From positions 38,887-102,886 of the forward strand of contig JYJJ01000009.1 of the NCBI GenBank assembly GCA_003263775.1: a stretch of DNA of 64,000 bases, written 5' to 3'. Source of the DNA: Vibrio maritimus (lineage in GTDB: Bacteria > Pseudomonadota > Gammaproteobacteria > Enterobacterales > Vibrionaceae). Every line of letters begins with the position of its first letter. Positions within the stretch are counted from its first letter, which is position 1. Under the pieces are notes generated by a model. The model worked only from the letters and a program-made list of their open reading frames with translations. It was not told where the DNA came from and searched no databases. The translations under genes and the position numbers were made by a program. Of this stretch, positions 26,426 through 35,448 are shown piece by piece.

Positions 26426-26980
26426 ATGAGCCAGGACAAATCAGCATTGATTCTTATCGATATCCAAAATGATTACTTTAAAGATGGAAAACTACCTTTA
26501 CATCAGCCAGAAGCTGCAGCCTTAAAAGCGGCGACTATCTTGAATTGGTTTCGCAACCAAGGAGACACTGTTATCCATGTTCAGCATGAAAACACCGATC
26601 CAAGTAAGCCCTTTTTGCTTGCAGGAAGTGTTGGACAGCTAATACATGAAAGCGTCATACCTAAAGATGGAGAAGTCGTTATTACCAAAGGCTATCCGAA
26701 CGCGTTCTGGGAAACGGAGCTTGAGGCGGTTTTGAACCAATGTGACGTCACGTCAATAGTCATTGTCGGGATGATGACTCATATGTGTGTTAGCACCACG
26801 ACGCGAGCTGCAATGGAAAGAGGGTTTGTGGTTAATGTCATTGCTGATGCATGTGCTACACGCTCACTGAGTTTGTTTGGTGAAGATATATCTGCGGAGT
26901 CGGTTCACGCAACGGCACTCGCTGAGCTTCAAATGCTTGCTGATGTTGTTAGCAGCAAATCTTACTTGCGGGATATTTAA
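26426..26980 (+). CDS. Isochorismatase-family cysteine hydrolase
   Basis: 184 residues. The catalytic triad of the family is visible: Asp in LILIDIQNDYF (~13), Lys in VVITKGYPNAF (~95) and Cys in GMMTHMCVSTT (~128), with the cis-peptide preceding the Cys. Such enzymes hydrolyse amides such as nicotinamide, carbamoylsarcosine or ureidoacrylate, or isochorismate. I start at ATG 26426, where GGAGAGG lies 8-10 nt upstream. It is divergent from an AraC/GATase regulator (117 bp), a common pair. Substrate unknown. Confidence 0.92.
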   Translation: MSQDKSALILIDIQNDYFKDGKLPLHQPEAAALKAATILNWFRNQGDTVIHVQHENTDPSKPFLLAGSVGQLIHESVIPKDGEVVITKGYPNAFWETELEAVLNQCDVTSIVIVGMMTHMCVSTTTRAAMERGFVVNVIADACATRSLSLFGEDISAESVHATALAELQMLADVVSSKSYLRDI

Positions 26981-26999
26981 AACAAGGTGTTGGCTACCG

Positions 27000-27977
27000 C
27001 TAAAGGACTTTTGCGTAACACACTTTTGAAGGAGGAAGCCCAGTAATACGCTTAAAAGATCGCGAAAACTGGGTAATGCTCGCAAAGCCCATGTTGACGG
27101 CTACCCTTGAAACCGCTTCGCCTTTTTGCAATTGCTCCAATGCGAGATCGGTGATGAGATTGTCTCTGAGCTGTCTAAAGGTGATGCCATGTTGGTTTAG
27201 CCGTCTTTGCAACGTTCTTTTGCTGACCTCAATGATTTGAGCTGCACGTTCTAAGTCAAACTTCAGTTCCAGCACATAGGGTCTCAGTGCACTGTATGTT
27301 TGACTAATGGCATTGTAATGGGCATTTCCCTCGTCCTCGTCACTACGCGCAGGACTTGAGATGAAGACGGGTTGTGCGAGCACGTTGTTATCAATGACGA
27401 CGCCTGATGCCTCTCGAGCTTGTATAAATTGTATTTGTCGCGGAAAGCACGGAGTAAGTTGGCTGCAAGAGTGCGACTGAACATGCACCTGTTTTGGCAA
27501 CCAGTTGGATTTGGTTAGGGCTTGGACTAGCTCAACCATGATCCACACGGTGAAAACCTCAGACCAAATAAACGCAGAGTCGTCAGTGTTAGCTGTTTTT
27601 CGTCGTGAGAAAATGACGCCACTCCCCGTCTGAGCTAAAAATATCTTTGATTGAGGGATCTGAACTTGAATTAAGCGAATCACTTGGTTTAGTGCCTGAT
27701 GAACGGTTTTGCATTCGTCCAGCTCAGACAAGATCTTTGGAACGATATGAGTGCGCAGTGCATCTCTAATAAGTGCGGTGGCTTTTTCATCCCCGAGCTC
27801 TTGATAGGTGACTTCTAACAACCTAAATACCGCGCGGAGCGGTAGAAATGTAGATTCGGTCTGCTGGTACTCATTAGGAAGACCAGAGGCCGCTACCAAC
27901 TCGCTAACGTCGATACCTTGCTGTTTCAAGTGCGACAAAATGCTGGTGGCATAATCACTATAAACGACTGGGAACAT
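27000..27977 (-). CDS. AraC-family regulator, OruR/arabinose-binding-domain type
   Basis: 325 residues. The N-terminal ~190 residues match the Arabinose_bd type domain (GIDVSELVAASGLPNEY, then FLPLRAVFRLLEV), which in OruR and ArgR-like regulators binds an effector. The C-terminal AraC domain has KRTLQRRLNQHGITFRQLRD and VAVNMGFASITQFSRSFKRITG. It is convergent with the isochorismatase gene (19 bp apart). The upstream neighbour on the same strand is the DUF1254 lipoprotein, 168 bp away. Target unknown. Confidence 0.92.
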   Translation of the reverse strand: MFPVVYSDYATSILSHLKQQGIDVSELVAASGLPNEYQQTESTFLPLRAVFRLLEVTYQELGDEKATALIRDALRTHIVPKILSELDECKTVHQALNQVIRLIQVQIPQSKIFLAQTGSGVIFSRRKTANTDDSAFIWSEVFTVWIMVELVQALTKSNWLPKQVHVQSHSCSQLTPCFPRQIQFIQAREASGVVIDNNVLAQPVFISSPARSDEDEGNAHYNAISQTYSALRPYVLELKFDLERAAQIIEVSKRTLQRRLNQHGITFRQLRDNLITDLALEQLQKGEAVSRVAVNMGFASITQFSRSFKRITGLPPSKVCYAKVL

Positions 27978-28145
27978 AAATCGTCTCCTCGAGTTGGGTT
28001 GTTAGGTTCGATGAGTAATATAAGTAACCGTGTGAGGCTTGAGAAATGATAGGTTTTGATAAGGGATATGTGCGACGTGTATATCGCTGGATTATCAGGT
28101 GGTTAAAGTGCGAGAGCGACTACTGCGCTCCCGCTATTTCTGTAC

Positions 28146-29174
28146 TTATGAATTAACTACCGTCTTCTCGGGTGAGATTTCGCCATCCATCACTTTCTGA
28201 CTCACACCGTAGTAGCGCACAGTAAATGAGAAGTCTTGCCCGTTCGTGTCAATGTTGTTGATGGCATTCGAGCCACAGTTAAACGATACGGTGACAGTGC
28301 CATCGCCATTTGTTTTCCAATCGTTTGATGAAATATGGTTAGCACCATCAATCAGGTAACGAGACTCATCATAAGGCGTCACTGAAGTGAAGTACTTTGA
28401 CTCTGGCTCTTCAAACGTCGTCGTTTGACACTGCTCAGCGTCAAGCATTACAGAGTTGGTATACAGGTTCGCGACATTGACCTCTGGCGATGAACCTCCC
28501 CAGCCGTTGGCGTTCTCCAGATTCCACTGATGTAAATCCGTTACCTGTTTGGAGGTGCGTGGGAAAGTGTAAGCGAACACTTGTCCTTGAGTCTCGGCGG
28601 TGAGTGTTGATGTCCAAGCTTCAACTTCTTGGTAGTCATAGTTTTTAACTACGTACGTACCAAACTTGAGTGTATCGGTTTCAATTTTATCTTGAGCAGC
28701 GCGCGCAGCCTCTAACCCTTTCTCTGTACCGGTGCGATAAATGAGAAATGCATAGTCTGTTTCAATCGCCGCAGTATAAGAACCTTCACCAACGACATAG
28801 TGCTCACCATGACCGCCCTCGTTGATAACTTGTACTGCCATATAGACATCAGCTTCTGGGATTTCGAAGGTCACCATGCCATCTACCGCTTCAACAACCG
28901 CGACAGAGTATAGAGTGTCATCGTTCATCTGAACCGTTGGAGCCTTTTTACCTCTCGGTGGAAGATTGCGCATATGGGTAATGTGCTGGTTTGCACCCAG
29001 CGCTACCCAGTTGCGGTAGTTGCGAGCGGTTTCCGCGTGCGCGTAGTTTTGCTCTGTGATCTCAATGGTTCTAGGAGTTTGAGCGGCGGTTTCGGTTGAT
29101 GTATTACTGCAAGCGGTAAGCGCCAAACCAAGGCCGAGGATTGAACAAGTAATGAGTGATTTCTTGAATGACAT
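28146..29174 (-). CDS. DUF1254/DUF1214-like lipoprotein
   Basis: 342 residues with a lipoprotein signal: MSFKKSLITCSILGLGLALTAC, with lipobox LTAC and Cys22. The mature part carries YRNWVALGANQHITHMRNLPPRGKK and VQMNDDTLYSVAVVEAVDGMV, features of DUF1254, and a C-terminal DUF1214-like section with a segment near VSFNCGSNAINNIDT. It is expected in the periplasm, anchored to a membrane. It is followed by an AraC regulator and preceded by a LysR gene on the same strand, 146 bp away. Function unknown. Confidence 0.85.
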   Translation of the reverse strand: MSFKKSLITCSILGLGLALTACSNTSTETAAQTPRTIEITEQNYAHAETARNYRNWVALGANQHITHMRNLPPRGKKAPTVQMNDDTLYSVAVVEAVDGMVTFEIPEADVYMAVQVINEGGHGEHYVVGEGSYTAAIETDYAFLIYRTGTEKGLEAARAAQDKIETDTLKFGTYVVKNYDYQEVEAWTSTLTAETQGQVFAYTFPRTSKQVTDLHQWNLENANGWGGSSPEVNVANLYTNSVMLDAEQCQTTTFEEPESKYFTSVTPYDESRYLIDGANHISSNDWKTNGDGTVTVSFNCGSNAINNIDTNGQDFSFTVRYYGVSQKVMDGEISPEKTVVNS

Positions 29175-29319
29175 AGCTATCTCCGAAGTGGATTCATCGT
29201 CACTATTAACTCACCCTGTATTTAATAGCGTTGCTTGTTAATGATTAGCTTACGAAGATAGCCTTATTTACTCCAATGATATGTGTTTATAACTGATATG
29301 CGTATAGTGCATTTCTTGG

Positions 29320-30267
29320 TTATTTAGTTGAAATCCTTTCAGATAGCGAATCTACGACAAGTTGTTTAAACCAGCGATGAGCAGGGCTACTCTCTGTTTT
29401 TCGGTGTTCGATAAGATACAAGCTAACGTAATAATCGTCGCGGTTAAATGCCTTGACCACTTGCAGATCTTGGTGGTTCAACAAGTCGTTGGCCAACGCA
29501 TGACTTGAGATCATTAATCGATTTGTACCGGTAAGTGAATCCAAAAGCGTGGAGAGCTGTCCGGATTTCAAAGCAATGGTTCTGCTCAAGCCTTGTTTGG
29601 CTAGCTCAACATCGATCGGATTTAGGTAGTTGTGGTTGGATCGAACATCCAGTGAAAGATCGACGAACTGGTAACTCAGGCAGTCTTCAATAGTTATCTC
29701 TTTTTGTTTTGATAACGGATGGGTTTGAGAACCATAGATCACTGGGTAGGTACTGCCGATTTTTTGAAACTGGTACTCATCACTTTGTGGTGGCTCTTCA
29801 ACGTGGATTGAGAAGTCAACTTGCCCATCTTTAAGCAGTTGTATAGGTTCACGAGAAGATGGGTATTCTTCGAGAGTAACCCTAGGAGCGACATCTTGAA
29901 GCGCTTTAGCTAGAGGTGCGGTTAGCAAGCGACTCATGAGTGGCGGAACCGAGATCCGAAATGCGCGTTCGCATTCAAGAGGGGTAAAACTTAGCCCGTT
30001 TAGTAAAGTGTCTATAGACATCAGAATATGATCCAATGACGCTTCGAGTTCCAGCGTTTTGGTCGTGGGCTGTAAGCCGTTAGACTCTCGGTAAAACAGA
30101 GGGTCATCAAAAAGATCTCTCAGCCTGGCGAGAGTTCGGCTCATTGCTGGCTGAGACAAATAGAGCTTCTCTGCAGCACGAGAGACATTGCGCTCTTTAA
30201 TTAACACACTGAGCGACACTAGCAGGTTCAAATCGATCCGAGACAGTTCTTGCTCGAGAGTCTTCAT
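29320..30267 (-). CDS. LysR-family transcriptional regulator (LeuO/NodD-like)
   Basis: 315 residues from ATG 30267 (MKTLEQELSRIDLNLLVSL); an upstream in-frame ATG at 30288 lacks a good ribosome site. Helix-turn-helix RNVSRAAEKLYLSQPAMSRTLARLRD (~residues 28-53) and ESNGLQPTTKT follow the NodD/LeuO pattern. The effector domain covers the rest. It is divergent from the flavin reductase gene (172 bp), its most likely target. Confidence 0.92.
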   Translation of the reverse strand: MKTLEQELSRIDLNLLVSLSVLIKERNVSRAAEKLYLSQPAMSRTLARLRDLFDDPLFYRESNGLQPTTKTLELEASLDHILMSIDTLLNGLSFTPLECERAFRISVPPLMSRLLTAPLAKALQDVAPRVTLEEYPSSREPIQLLKDGQVDFSIHVEEPPQSDEYQFQKIGSTYPVIYGSQTHPLSKQKEITIEDCLSYQFVDLSLDVRSNHNYLNPIDVELAKQGLSRTIALKSGQLSTLLDSLTGTNRLMISSHALANDLLNHQDLQVVKAFNRDDYYVSLYLIEHRKTESSPAHRWFKQLVVDSLSERISTK

Positions 30268-30439
30268 TCGTTCATTCCATACAAACACCTATTACCTCAA
30301 AGCATATCACTTTATTGGCAAAGTGCGTGGTATTAATAATTTATCCAGAGTTTGCATGAGGTCAGTATTCCAGTGATCGAAACCCACCGAATATGAGTAA
30401 CTTAAATCAGAAACGGACATAACTAAGGTATCGTCATTC

Positions 30440-31072
30440 ATGCATGTTACTCATCAAGATCTACTTAACCTAGAAGACCGCTATCGTGCCAATTTCGTCA
30501 ATAGCTTATCGGGTTTTAAAAGCGCTAATCTTGTGGGCACGGCCGACCACGAGGGCAACACTAACCTAGCCATTGTCAGCTCGGTCTTTCATTTAGGCGC
30601 CAATCCACCATTGATAGGGATGATTTCGAGGCCGCACTCGGTTGTCAGAGACACACTTGAGAACATTCAGTCGGTGGGTGAGTACACTATTAATCATGTT
30701 AATAGTGATATTTGGAAACGAGCACACCAAACGTCGGCACGATATCCAAGAGAGGTGTCCGAGTTTGAAGCCGTGGGACTAACACCACAATGGCAAGAGG
30801 GCGTTCGAGCACCTTTCGTGGCAGAGAGTCGACTCAAATACTCGCTGGCGCTTAGAAGCAGTCAAACCATCGATTTGAACGGCGTGGTACTGCTTATTGG
30901 AGAAATTACGCATTTGCACGTGGAGCGAGAAGCGATAGCTGAGGGTGGTTATATTGATATTGAATCGCTAGGCAGTATCGCGATATCAGGTTTGGATAAC
31001 TATCATGTGACCGATAGCTTAGGGAGGCTCACTTATGCCAAGCCTCACACTAAACCAGAGGTTTTTGGTTAG
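30440..31072 (+). CDS. Flavin reductase-like FMN-binding protein
   Basis: 210 residues of the flavin_reduct family. The central motifs are TNLAIVSSVFHLGANPPLIGMISRPHSVVRDTLENI and YTINHVNSD, which build the split-barrel FMN site. Members supply reduced flavin or act as stand-alone oxidoreductases. It is divergent from a LysR regulator and its last four bases overlap the convergent deoR stop. Substrate unknown. Confidence 0.9.
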   Translation: MHVTHQDLLNLEDRYRANFVNSLSGFKSANLVGTADHEGNTNLAIVSSVFHLGANPPLIGMISRPHSVVRDTLENIQSVGEYTINHVNSDIWKRAHQTSARYPREVSEFEAVGLTPQWQEGVRAPFVAESRLKYSLALRSSQTIDLNGVVLLIGEITHLHVEREAIAEGGYIDIESLGSIAISGLDNYHVTDSLGRLTYAKPHTKPEVFG

Positions 31073-31809
31073 CCGACAAAGACCTCAACGCCCATAGATT
31101 TGAGATGTACCAGCATATTTATTGGTGCAGCTTTGTCAGTGATAAGCACTGAGATTTCTTCTGTGCTACCGATGGATGATGGGAATATCTGTCCAAACTT
31201 ACTGGAATCGGTCAGCACCACATTACGGCGCTTCTTACCCAGGATAGTACTGGCGATGTCTGCCCGCATCATGTCTCGGCTGGTGAAACCGGTATCAATG
31301 TCAAAGCCATCGATACCCAAGAAGGCCGTGCTGAAGTGAATGTTTTCAATACATAACTTGGTTAGTGGGCCGACCAAGCTCTCCCCTTGATGCTGATAGA
31401 CGCCGCCCAACAAAATAATGTTGGCTGAGGTGTGGCGAATTAAATGAGCGATGTAGGCAGACGGAGTGATGATAGTAACATCACCACGCTCTGCTAACGT
31501 TCGAGCCAGCAAGGCATTGGCACTACCACCCTCAATCAAAACGGTTTCATTTGAGGCCACAAGATCGGCAGCTTTGTTTGCCAGTTGTTGCTTGATGTCG
31601 AAGTGCACCTCTAGGCGAGACTCAATGTCATCACTTTGCAGTGAAACTGCTGCGCCATGGACTCGTTTTAGGTAGCCGTTTTGTTCCAAGAAGTTGAGGT
31701 CTTGACGGATAGTCACTCCGGACACTCCCGTAAGTTCAGACAGCTCGCTGACTTGTACTCGAGTTCTGTCGTTAACGAGGTTGAGGATTTCAGATTGTCT
31801 GGAGTTCAT
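31069..31809 (-). CDS. DeoR-family regulator of the glycyl-radical module
   Basis: 246 residues. N-terminal DeoR winged helix (VQVSELSELTGVSGVTIRQDLNFLEQNGYLKRVHGAA), then a sugar-phosphate sensor domain with IEGGSANALLARTLAE, LLGGVYQ and DSSKFGQ, where Asp/Lys contact the ligand in this family. It lies immediately downstream of the glycyl radical enzyme on the same strand with a terminator between. Repeated CTTTCATTT motifs occur in front of deoR and of pflC/fsa, so it probably regulates itself and the module in response to a sugar phosphate. Confidence 0.92.
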   Translation of the reverse strand: MNSRQSEILNLVNDRTRVQVSELSELTGVSGVTIRQDLNFLEQNGYLKRVHGAAVSLQSDDIESRLEVHFDIKQQLANKAADLVASNETVLIEGGSANALLARTLAERGDVTIITPSAYIAHLIRHTSANIILLGGVYQHQGESLVGPLTKLCIENIHFSTAFLGIDGFDIDTGFTSRDMMRADIASTILGKKRRNVVLTDSSKFGQIFPSSIGSTEEISVLITDKAAPINMLVHLKSMGVEVFVG

Positions 31810-31840
31810 AGTCTGCCCTTGGGAGAATAATGGTTCGTTT

Positions 31841-31877
31841 AGTCAAAAAAACAAAGAGAGCCATTATAGCTCTCTTT
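31841..31877 (-). terminator. Terminator of the pflC-pflD operon, overlapping the deoR promoter
   Basis: AAAGAGAGC (31853-31861) and GCTCTCTTT (31869-31877) pair around a 7-nt loop. On the minus strand the stem is followed by GTTTTTTTGAC. The loop and arm also contain TATAAT on the minus strand, a good -10 for deoR. Confidence 0.75.
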
Positions 31878-31898
31878 CATTTAAGTTTCATTTGAAAG
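31863..31898 (-). promoter_or_regulatory. deoR promoter with two DeoR-type operator half-sites
   Basis: Minus strand: TGAAAC -35-like, 16-nt spacer, TATAAT (complement of 31863-31868). Two overlapping motif copies, CTTTCATTTAAG (31874-31885) and GTTTCATTTGAAAG (31885-31898), lie 11 bp apart across the -35 and spacer, fitting autorepression. Confidence 0.55.
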
Positions 31899-31943
31899 CA
31901 CGGTTCTTCACAAAAAACTGCGAAGTGTAGCTACGCGCGTAAG

Positions 31944-34366
31944 TTAAAGCTCGTGCTCGGTACGCGCGATAATATCGTCTTGAGCATCCGGTGACAGGGC
32001 AGTAAAGAATGCAGAGTAACCGGCTACACGCACCACTAAGTCACGATATTGCTCTGGGTTACGTTTTGCGGCTAACAGTGTTTCTCTCGATACGATGTTG
32101 TACTGAACGTGCCATCCTTTGTGGTGATTGAAGAAGGTACGAATCAACATAGAGAGCTTGAGTTTGTCGCTTTCAGATGCAACGGCTGCTGGCGATAGTT
32201 TCTGGTTGAGTAGCACGCCACCCAATATTTTATCGGCTTGGATCTTACCTACAGAGTTGTATACCGCCGTAGGCCCTAGACGATCCGAACCTGAAGAAGG
32301 ACTCGCGCCTTCAGCAAGTGGGGTCGTTGCTTTTCGGCCGTCTGGCGTTGCCATGGTCGATGCGCCAAATGGTACGTTCGCAGAAATACTCGATGTACCT
32401 GCATAGTAACCACCACCAATTGGGCCACGACCATGACGAGTATTGACGAAGTTATTTAGCTCGTCGATATACACTCGGTAGGCTTCAGCAAGCAGCAGAT
32501 CGACAGAGTCATCGTCATTTCCGTACTTTGGAGAAAAGTTCAAAATGCGTTGACGTAGCTGCTCTTGCTCTGAGCCTTCAAAGTTTTCTGCTAGTGCCTT
32601 AGCAAGCTCAGGTTGGCTGATTTGCTGTTCATCAAACACAAGATGTTTGATAGCAGCTAGGCTGTTACCAAGATTAGCGATACCCACTTGTAGACCAGAT
32701 ACCCAGTCGTATTTTGCGCCGCCTTCTTTAACGGTTTTGCCGCTAGGTAAGCAGTTGTCCACGAGCGATGAGCAGAAGATATCTTGAGCCTGCTGCTCCA
32801 GAACCGTATCGACGACAGTATCAATCTCAATCGACTTTCTCGCATAGTAGCGAACTTGGTCTGCCCACGATGTCATGACTTCTTCCATATTGCAAAGTTA
32901 CCCTTCGCCAACGATTTGTCATGAGGCAAGAAGCACTCACCAGTGGTTGCATCTTTGCCTTCGTTGAGAGCTGCCAGCAAGATACGAGCGAAGTTAATAA
33001 AGCTCATGCCTGTACAGCGATATCCCCATTTACCTGGAACGGCTGTTTCGATACAGCCGATTGATGCATAGTTATAAGCATCTTCACGTTCGACACCTAG
33101 TTTGATGAACTCAGGAATCACAATCTCATCATTGTTGAACGCAGGCATACCAAAGCCACACTTGATGACTTCGATACAGCCCATCAAGAACTCTTGATTA
33201 AGCCCTTCATGATAACGAACGCTTAAGTTTGGTTGCGTAGAACGAAGCTGGCCGCATGACTCAAGGATTGCCCAAGATAAAGGGTTTACGGCATCGATTG
33301 GCTCGCCGTTCTCACTGAGCTTTTGACCACCGATACACACGTTTTGGTACAAAGGAGAGCCTGCTGACGCTTTAGAGTGAGCTCCGGAGCGGATCTTGTT
33401 CACTTCAAGCAGTTTTAGCCAGCAGCTTTGCAGCAATTCTAGAGCGAAGCCGTGCTCAAATTCACCGCTGTTGATATCCGCAACGTAGTAGTCATTCAAA
33501 TACTGATCCATGCGGCCGAATGATACCGAGTGACCGTTCGACTCAATTTGCAGCATAAGCTGAACAAAATAGCTTAGCTGTAGTGCCTGCCAGAAGTTTG
33601 TTGGTGCATGGTAAGCGATGTGTTCACAGTTGACAGCGATAGTAGCCAGCTCTTGTTGGCGCGCGGCGTTTGTTTCGGTTTTTGCCATGTTAGAAGCAAG
33701 CTCAGCAAAGCGTAAAATGTGCTGCTGAATAGCACGAAGTACGATGTCTACCGATTTGTAGAACTGCTCTTTTTTCAATCCTTCATAGCTAGAGATATCA
33801 TTGGCTCGGCGGTAATCGTCGACTTCCGTGATCAAGCCATCTAGACCTAGAGCCAAGATCTTCTCGTTATCAACAGCAAGGTGTGCGTCACCAGAGGTCA
33901 TGTTGCCTTCAGCTTTGATGATTGTGCTTGCAAGAATGGCTTCTTGCTCATCGGTGAACATGCCATAACAACGATCTTGCACTGTTTTACCGCGCCAGTA
34001 TGGTGTCAGCGAGTGAATGACTTCTTTGTCTTCTTCAGTGACATGAAAGCCAGCACCCGGGCGATCGGCAAGACCGTCGATCTCAGCTTCAATCCAGCGT
34101 ACTGTGTATTCTGGGAAAATTGGCGCCGCGCGCAGTTTGCTAGCTTGGTTACCAACGATCAACTCGTTGTTGTCGATCCAAATAGTGCGTGTTCTTAAAT
34201 GCTCCTCTAGCGCGAGGGCACGTTGCACAATCACTGGCTTATCTTCATTCTCACGATAGATCTTAGTGTATGCCTCGGCACGTTCAGTACAGATCGGTGG
34301 CGTAACAATGTTCACCAATGCTTTTTTATGGTCTTGAATACGCTGTGGTAAGTAGTTGAGTTCCAT
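31944..34366 (-). CDS. pflD: Glycyl radical enzyme, PflD/YbiW-type (frame break near 32889)
   Basis: Anaerobic radical enzyme, about 807 residues after repair. Active-site Cys in ASIGCIETAVPGKWGYRCTG, glycyl-radical loop RVAGYSAFF near the C-terminus (~residue 780). Both are intact. The break at KGNFA-NMEEVMTSWADQ is healed by one base near 32889. The gene overlaps the end of its activase; I prefer ATG 34366 (GAGG 9 nt upstream) to ATG 34372. The E. coli relatives YbiW and PflD also sit beside an activase and a fructose-6-phosphate-aldolase gene. These have been linked to cleavage of 1,5-anhydroglucitol 6-phosphate, which I recall from recent work but cannot verify here. It is not a pyruvate formate-lyase by motif. 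Confidence 0.88.
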
Positions 34367-34371
34367 AGTCA

Positions 34372-35277
34372 TTAACCTCGTACGATTACGTTCATATGTA
34401 AATACTGCTTTGCGTGCTGTTGCGCGTATTCAAGCAGTTCAGGATTGTTCAGTGGTTTGTCTGCACATAAATAAGGCATATCGAGCAGACGATATTTGTT
34501 GATTCCCAAGGTGTGATAGGGCAGTAAGTGAATCTCTTGGCAGCTTTCAAGTGACGCTGCAAAATCAATAATGTCGGCCAGTTCGGCCTCGGTATCGTTA
34601 AAGCCTGGTACCACAGGTACGCGGATCACAATACGCTTGGCAATAGGAGCTAGTTTTTGAAAGTTCGCCTTAATGCGTTTTAGGGAGCCGTGCGCCCATT
34701 GCTGGAACTTCTCGTCGTTGGTGTGTTTGAGATCTGCAAGCCAACAATCAATAAAGGGTGCTGCTTGTTCAACGTTTTTCCAAGGGACGTGCATACAGGT
34801 TTCAATCGCTGTGCTGACGTCTTGCTGTTTTAGTTGGCTCGCGATAGACGCAACCAGTTCAGACTGCATAAGCGGTTCACCACCAGAGAAAGTGACTCCA
34901 CCACCGCTTTGATCATAAAAAGGCTTGTCTTTCATGAGCGTGTTGATGAGCATCTCTTCTGTTGCTTCCTCACCACACACGCTTAGCGCTTGAGTTGGGC
35001 ACACATTTCGAAGGGCGATGATCTGTGATTGGTCGAGCGTCTGACGATTGATTGTAATGTCACCACTGTCTTGAGTTCTTTCAATTGAAGGGCAAGCATC
35101 GCTACAAGCATTGCAATCGACTAGACAGCTACGCTCATCAAATAGCAATGAATGTTTAGGGCTACGACTTTCAGGGTTCTGACACCACGGACAAGCTAAG
35201 CTACAGCCCTTTAAAAATAAGATGCTGCGGATACCATCGCCATCGTGAGTGGAAAATCGTTGTATGTTGAAGTACAT
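34372..35277 (-). CDS. pflC: Glycyl-radical enzyme activating protein, PflC/YbiY-type
   Basis: Radical-SAM enzyme that installs the glycyl radical on the adjacent PflD. 301 residues from ATG 35277 (AGAGG upstream). The radical SAM CxxxCxxC motif is KGCSLACPWCQNPES (~residues 22-36), then a ferredoxin-like insert with CLVDCNACSDACP and a later CPTQAL-type Cys, and SGGGVTFSGGEPLMQ for SAM binding. The insert with extra Fe-S clusters is normal for activases outside the PFL group. Its stop overlaps pflD. The start lies in the divergent control region shared with fsa. Confidence 0.95.
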   Translation of the reverse strand: MYFNIQRFSTHDGDGIRSILFLKGCSLACPWCQNPESRSPKHSLLFDERSCLVDCNACSDACPSIERTQDSGDITINRQTLDQSQIIALRNVCPTQALSVCGEEATEEMLINTLMKDKPFYDQSGGGVTFSGGEPLMQSELVASIASQLKQQDVSTAIETCMHVPWKNVEQAAPFIDCWLADLKHTNDEKFQQWAHGSLKRIKANFQKLAPIAKRIVIRVPVVPGFNDTEAELADIIDFAASLESCQEIHLLPYHTLGINKYRLLDMPYLCADKPLNNPELLEYAQQHAKQYLHMNVIVRG

Positions 35278-35297
35278 GGTTACCTCTAACTCCTTGC

Positions 35298-35356
35298 CTT
35301 TCATTTAAAGTAAATCATCGCTTTCGTTAAGTGAAATTTAAGGCTTTCATTTGAAG
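35298..35356. promoter_or_regulatory. Three DeoR-type operator repeats, 23 bp apart
   Basis: CTTTCATTTAAAG at 35298-35310, CTTTCGTTAAG at 35321-35331 and CTTTCATTTGAAG at 35344-35356, all in the same orientation. Start-to-start distance is exactly 23 bp each time. The same motif occurs before deoR and at the end of fsa. The array lies in the divergent pflC/fsa intergenic region. Confidence 0.65.
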
Positions 35357-35362
35357 TTCGTT

Positions 35363-35376
35363 TTGATCGCGATCAA
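35363..35376. promoter_or_regulatory. Perfect FNR-type box TTGAT-CGCG-ATCAA
   Basis: Matches the FNR consensus TTGAT-N4-ATCAA in all ten fixed positions. It sits between the divergent pflC and fsa starts, 73 bp upstream of the fsa ATG. An oxygen-responsive activator here makes sense because the glycyl radical enzyme is destroyed by oxygen. Confidence 0.75.
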
Positions 35377-35448
35377 GATCTTAAACATTCGGCAGATCTA
35401 TATTGTTCACAACATGAGATTGCTCATATAAAGAACTGAGAGATGACT

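Noticed and set aside
31944..34366. Pyruvate formate-lyase
   Set aside because: PFL has a Cys-Cys active-site pair, while this protein has a single GCIE Cys and the PflD/YbiW-type surrounding sequence; the activase also has the extra Fe-S insert not found in PflA.
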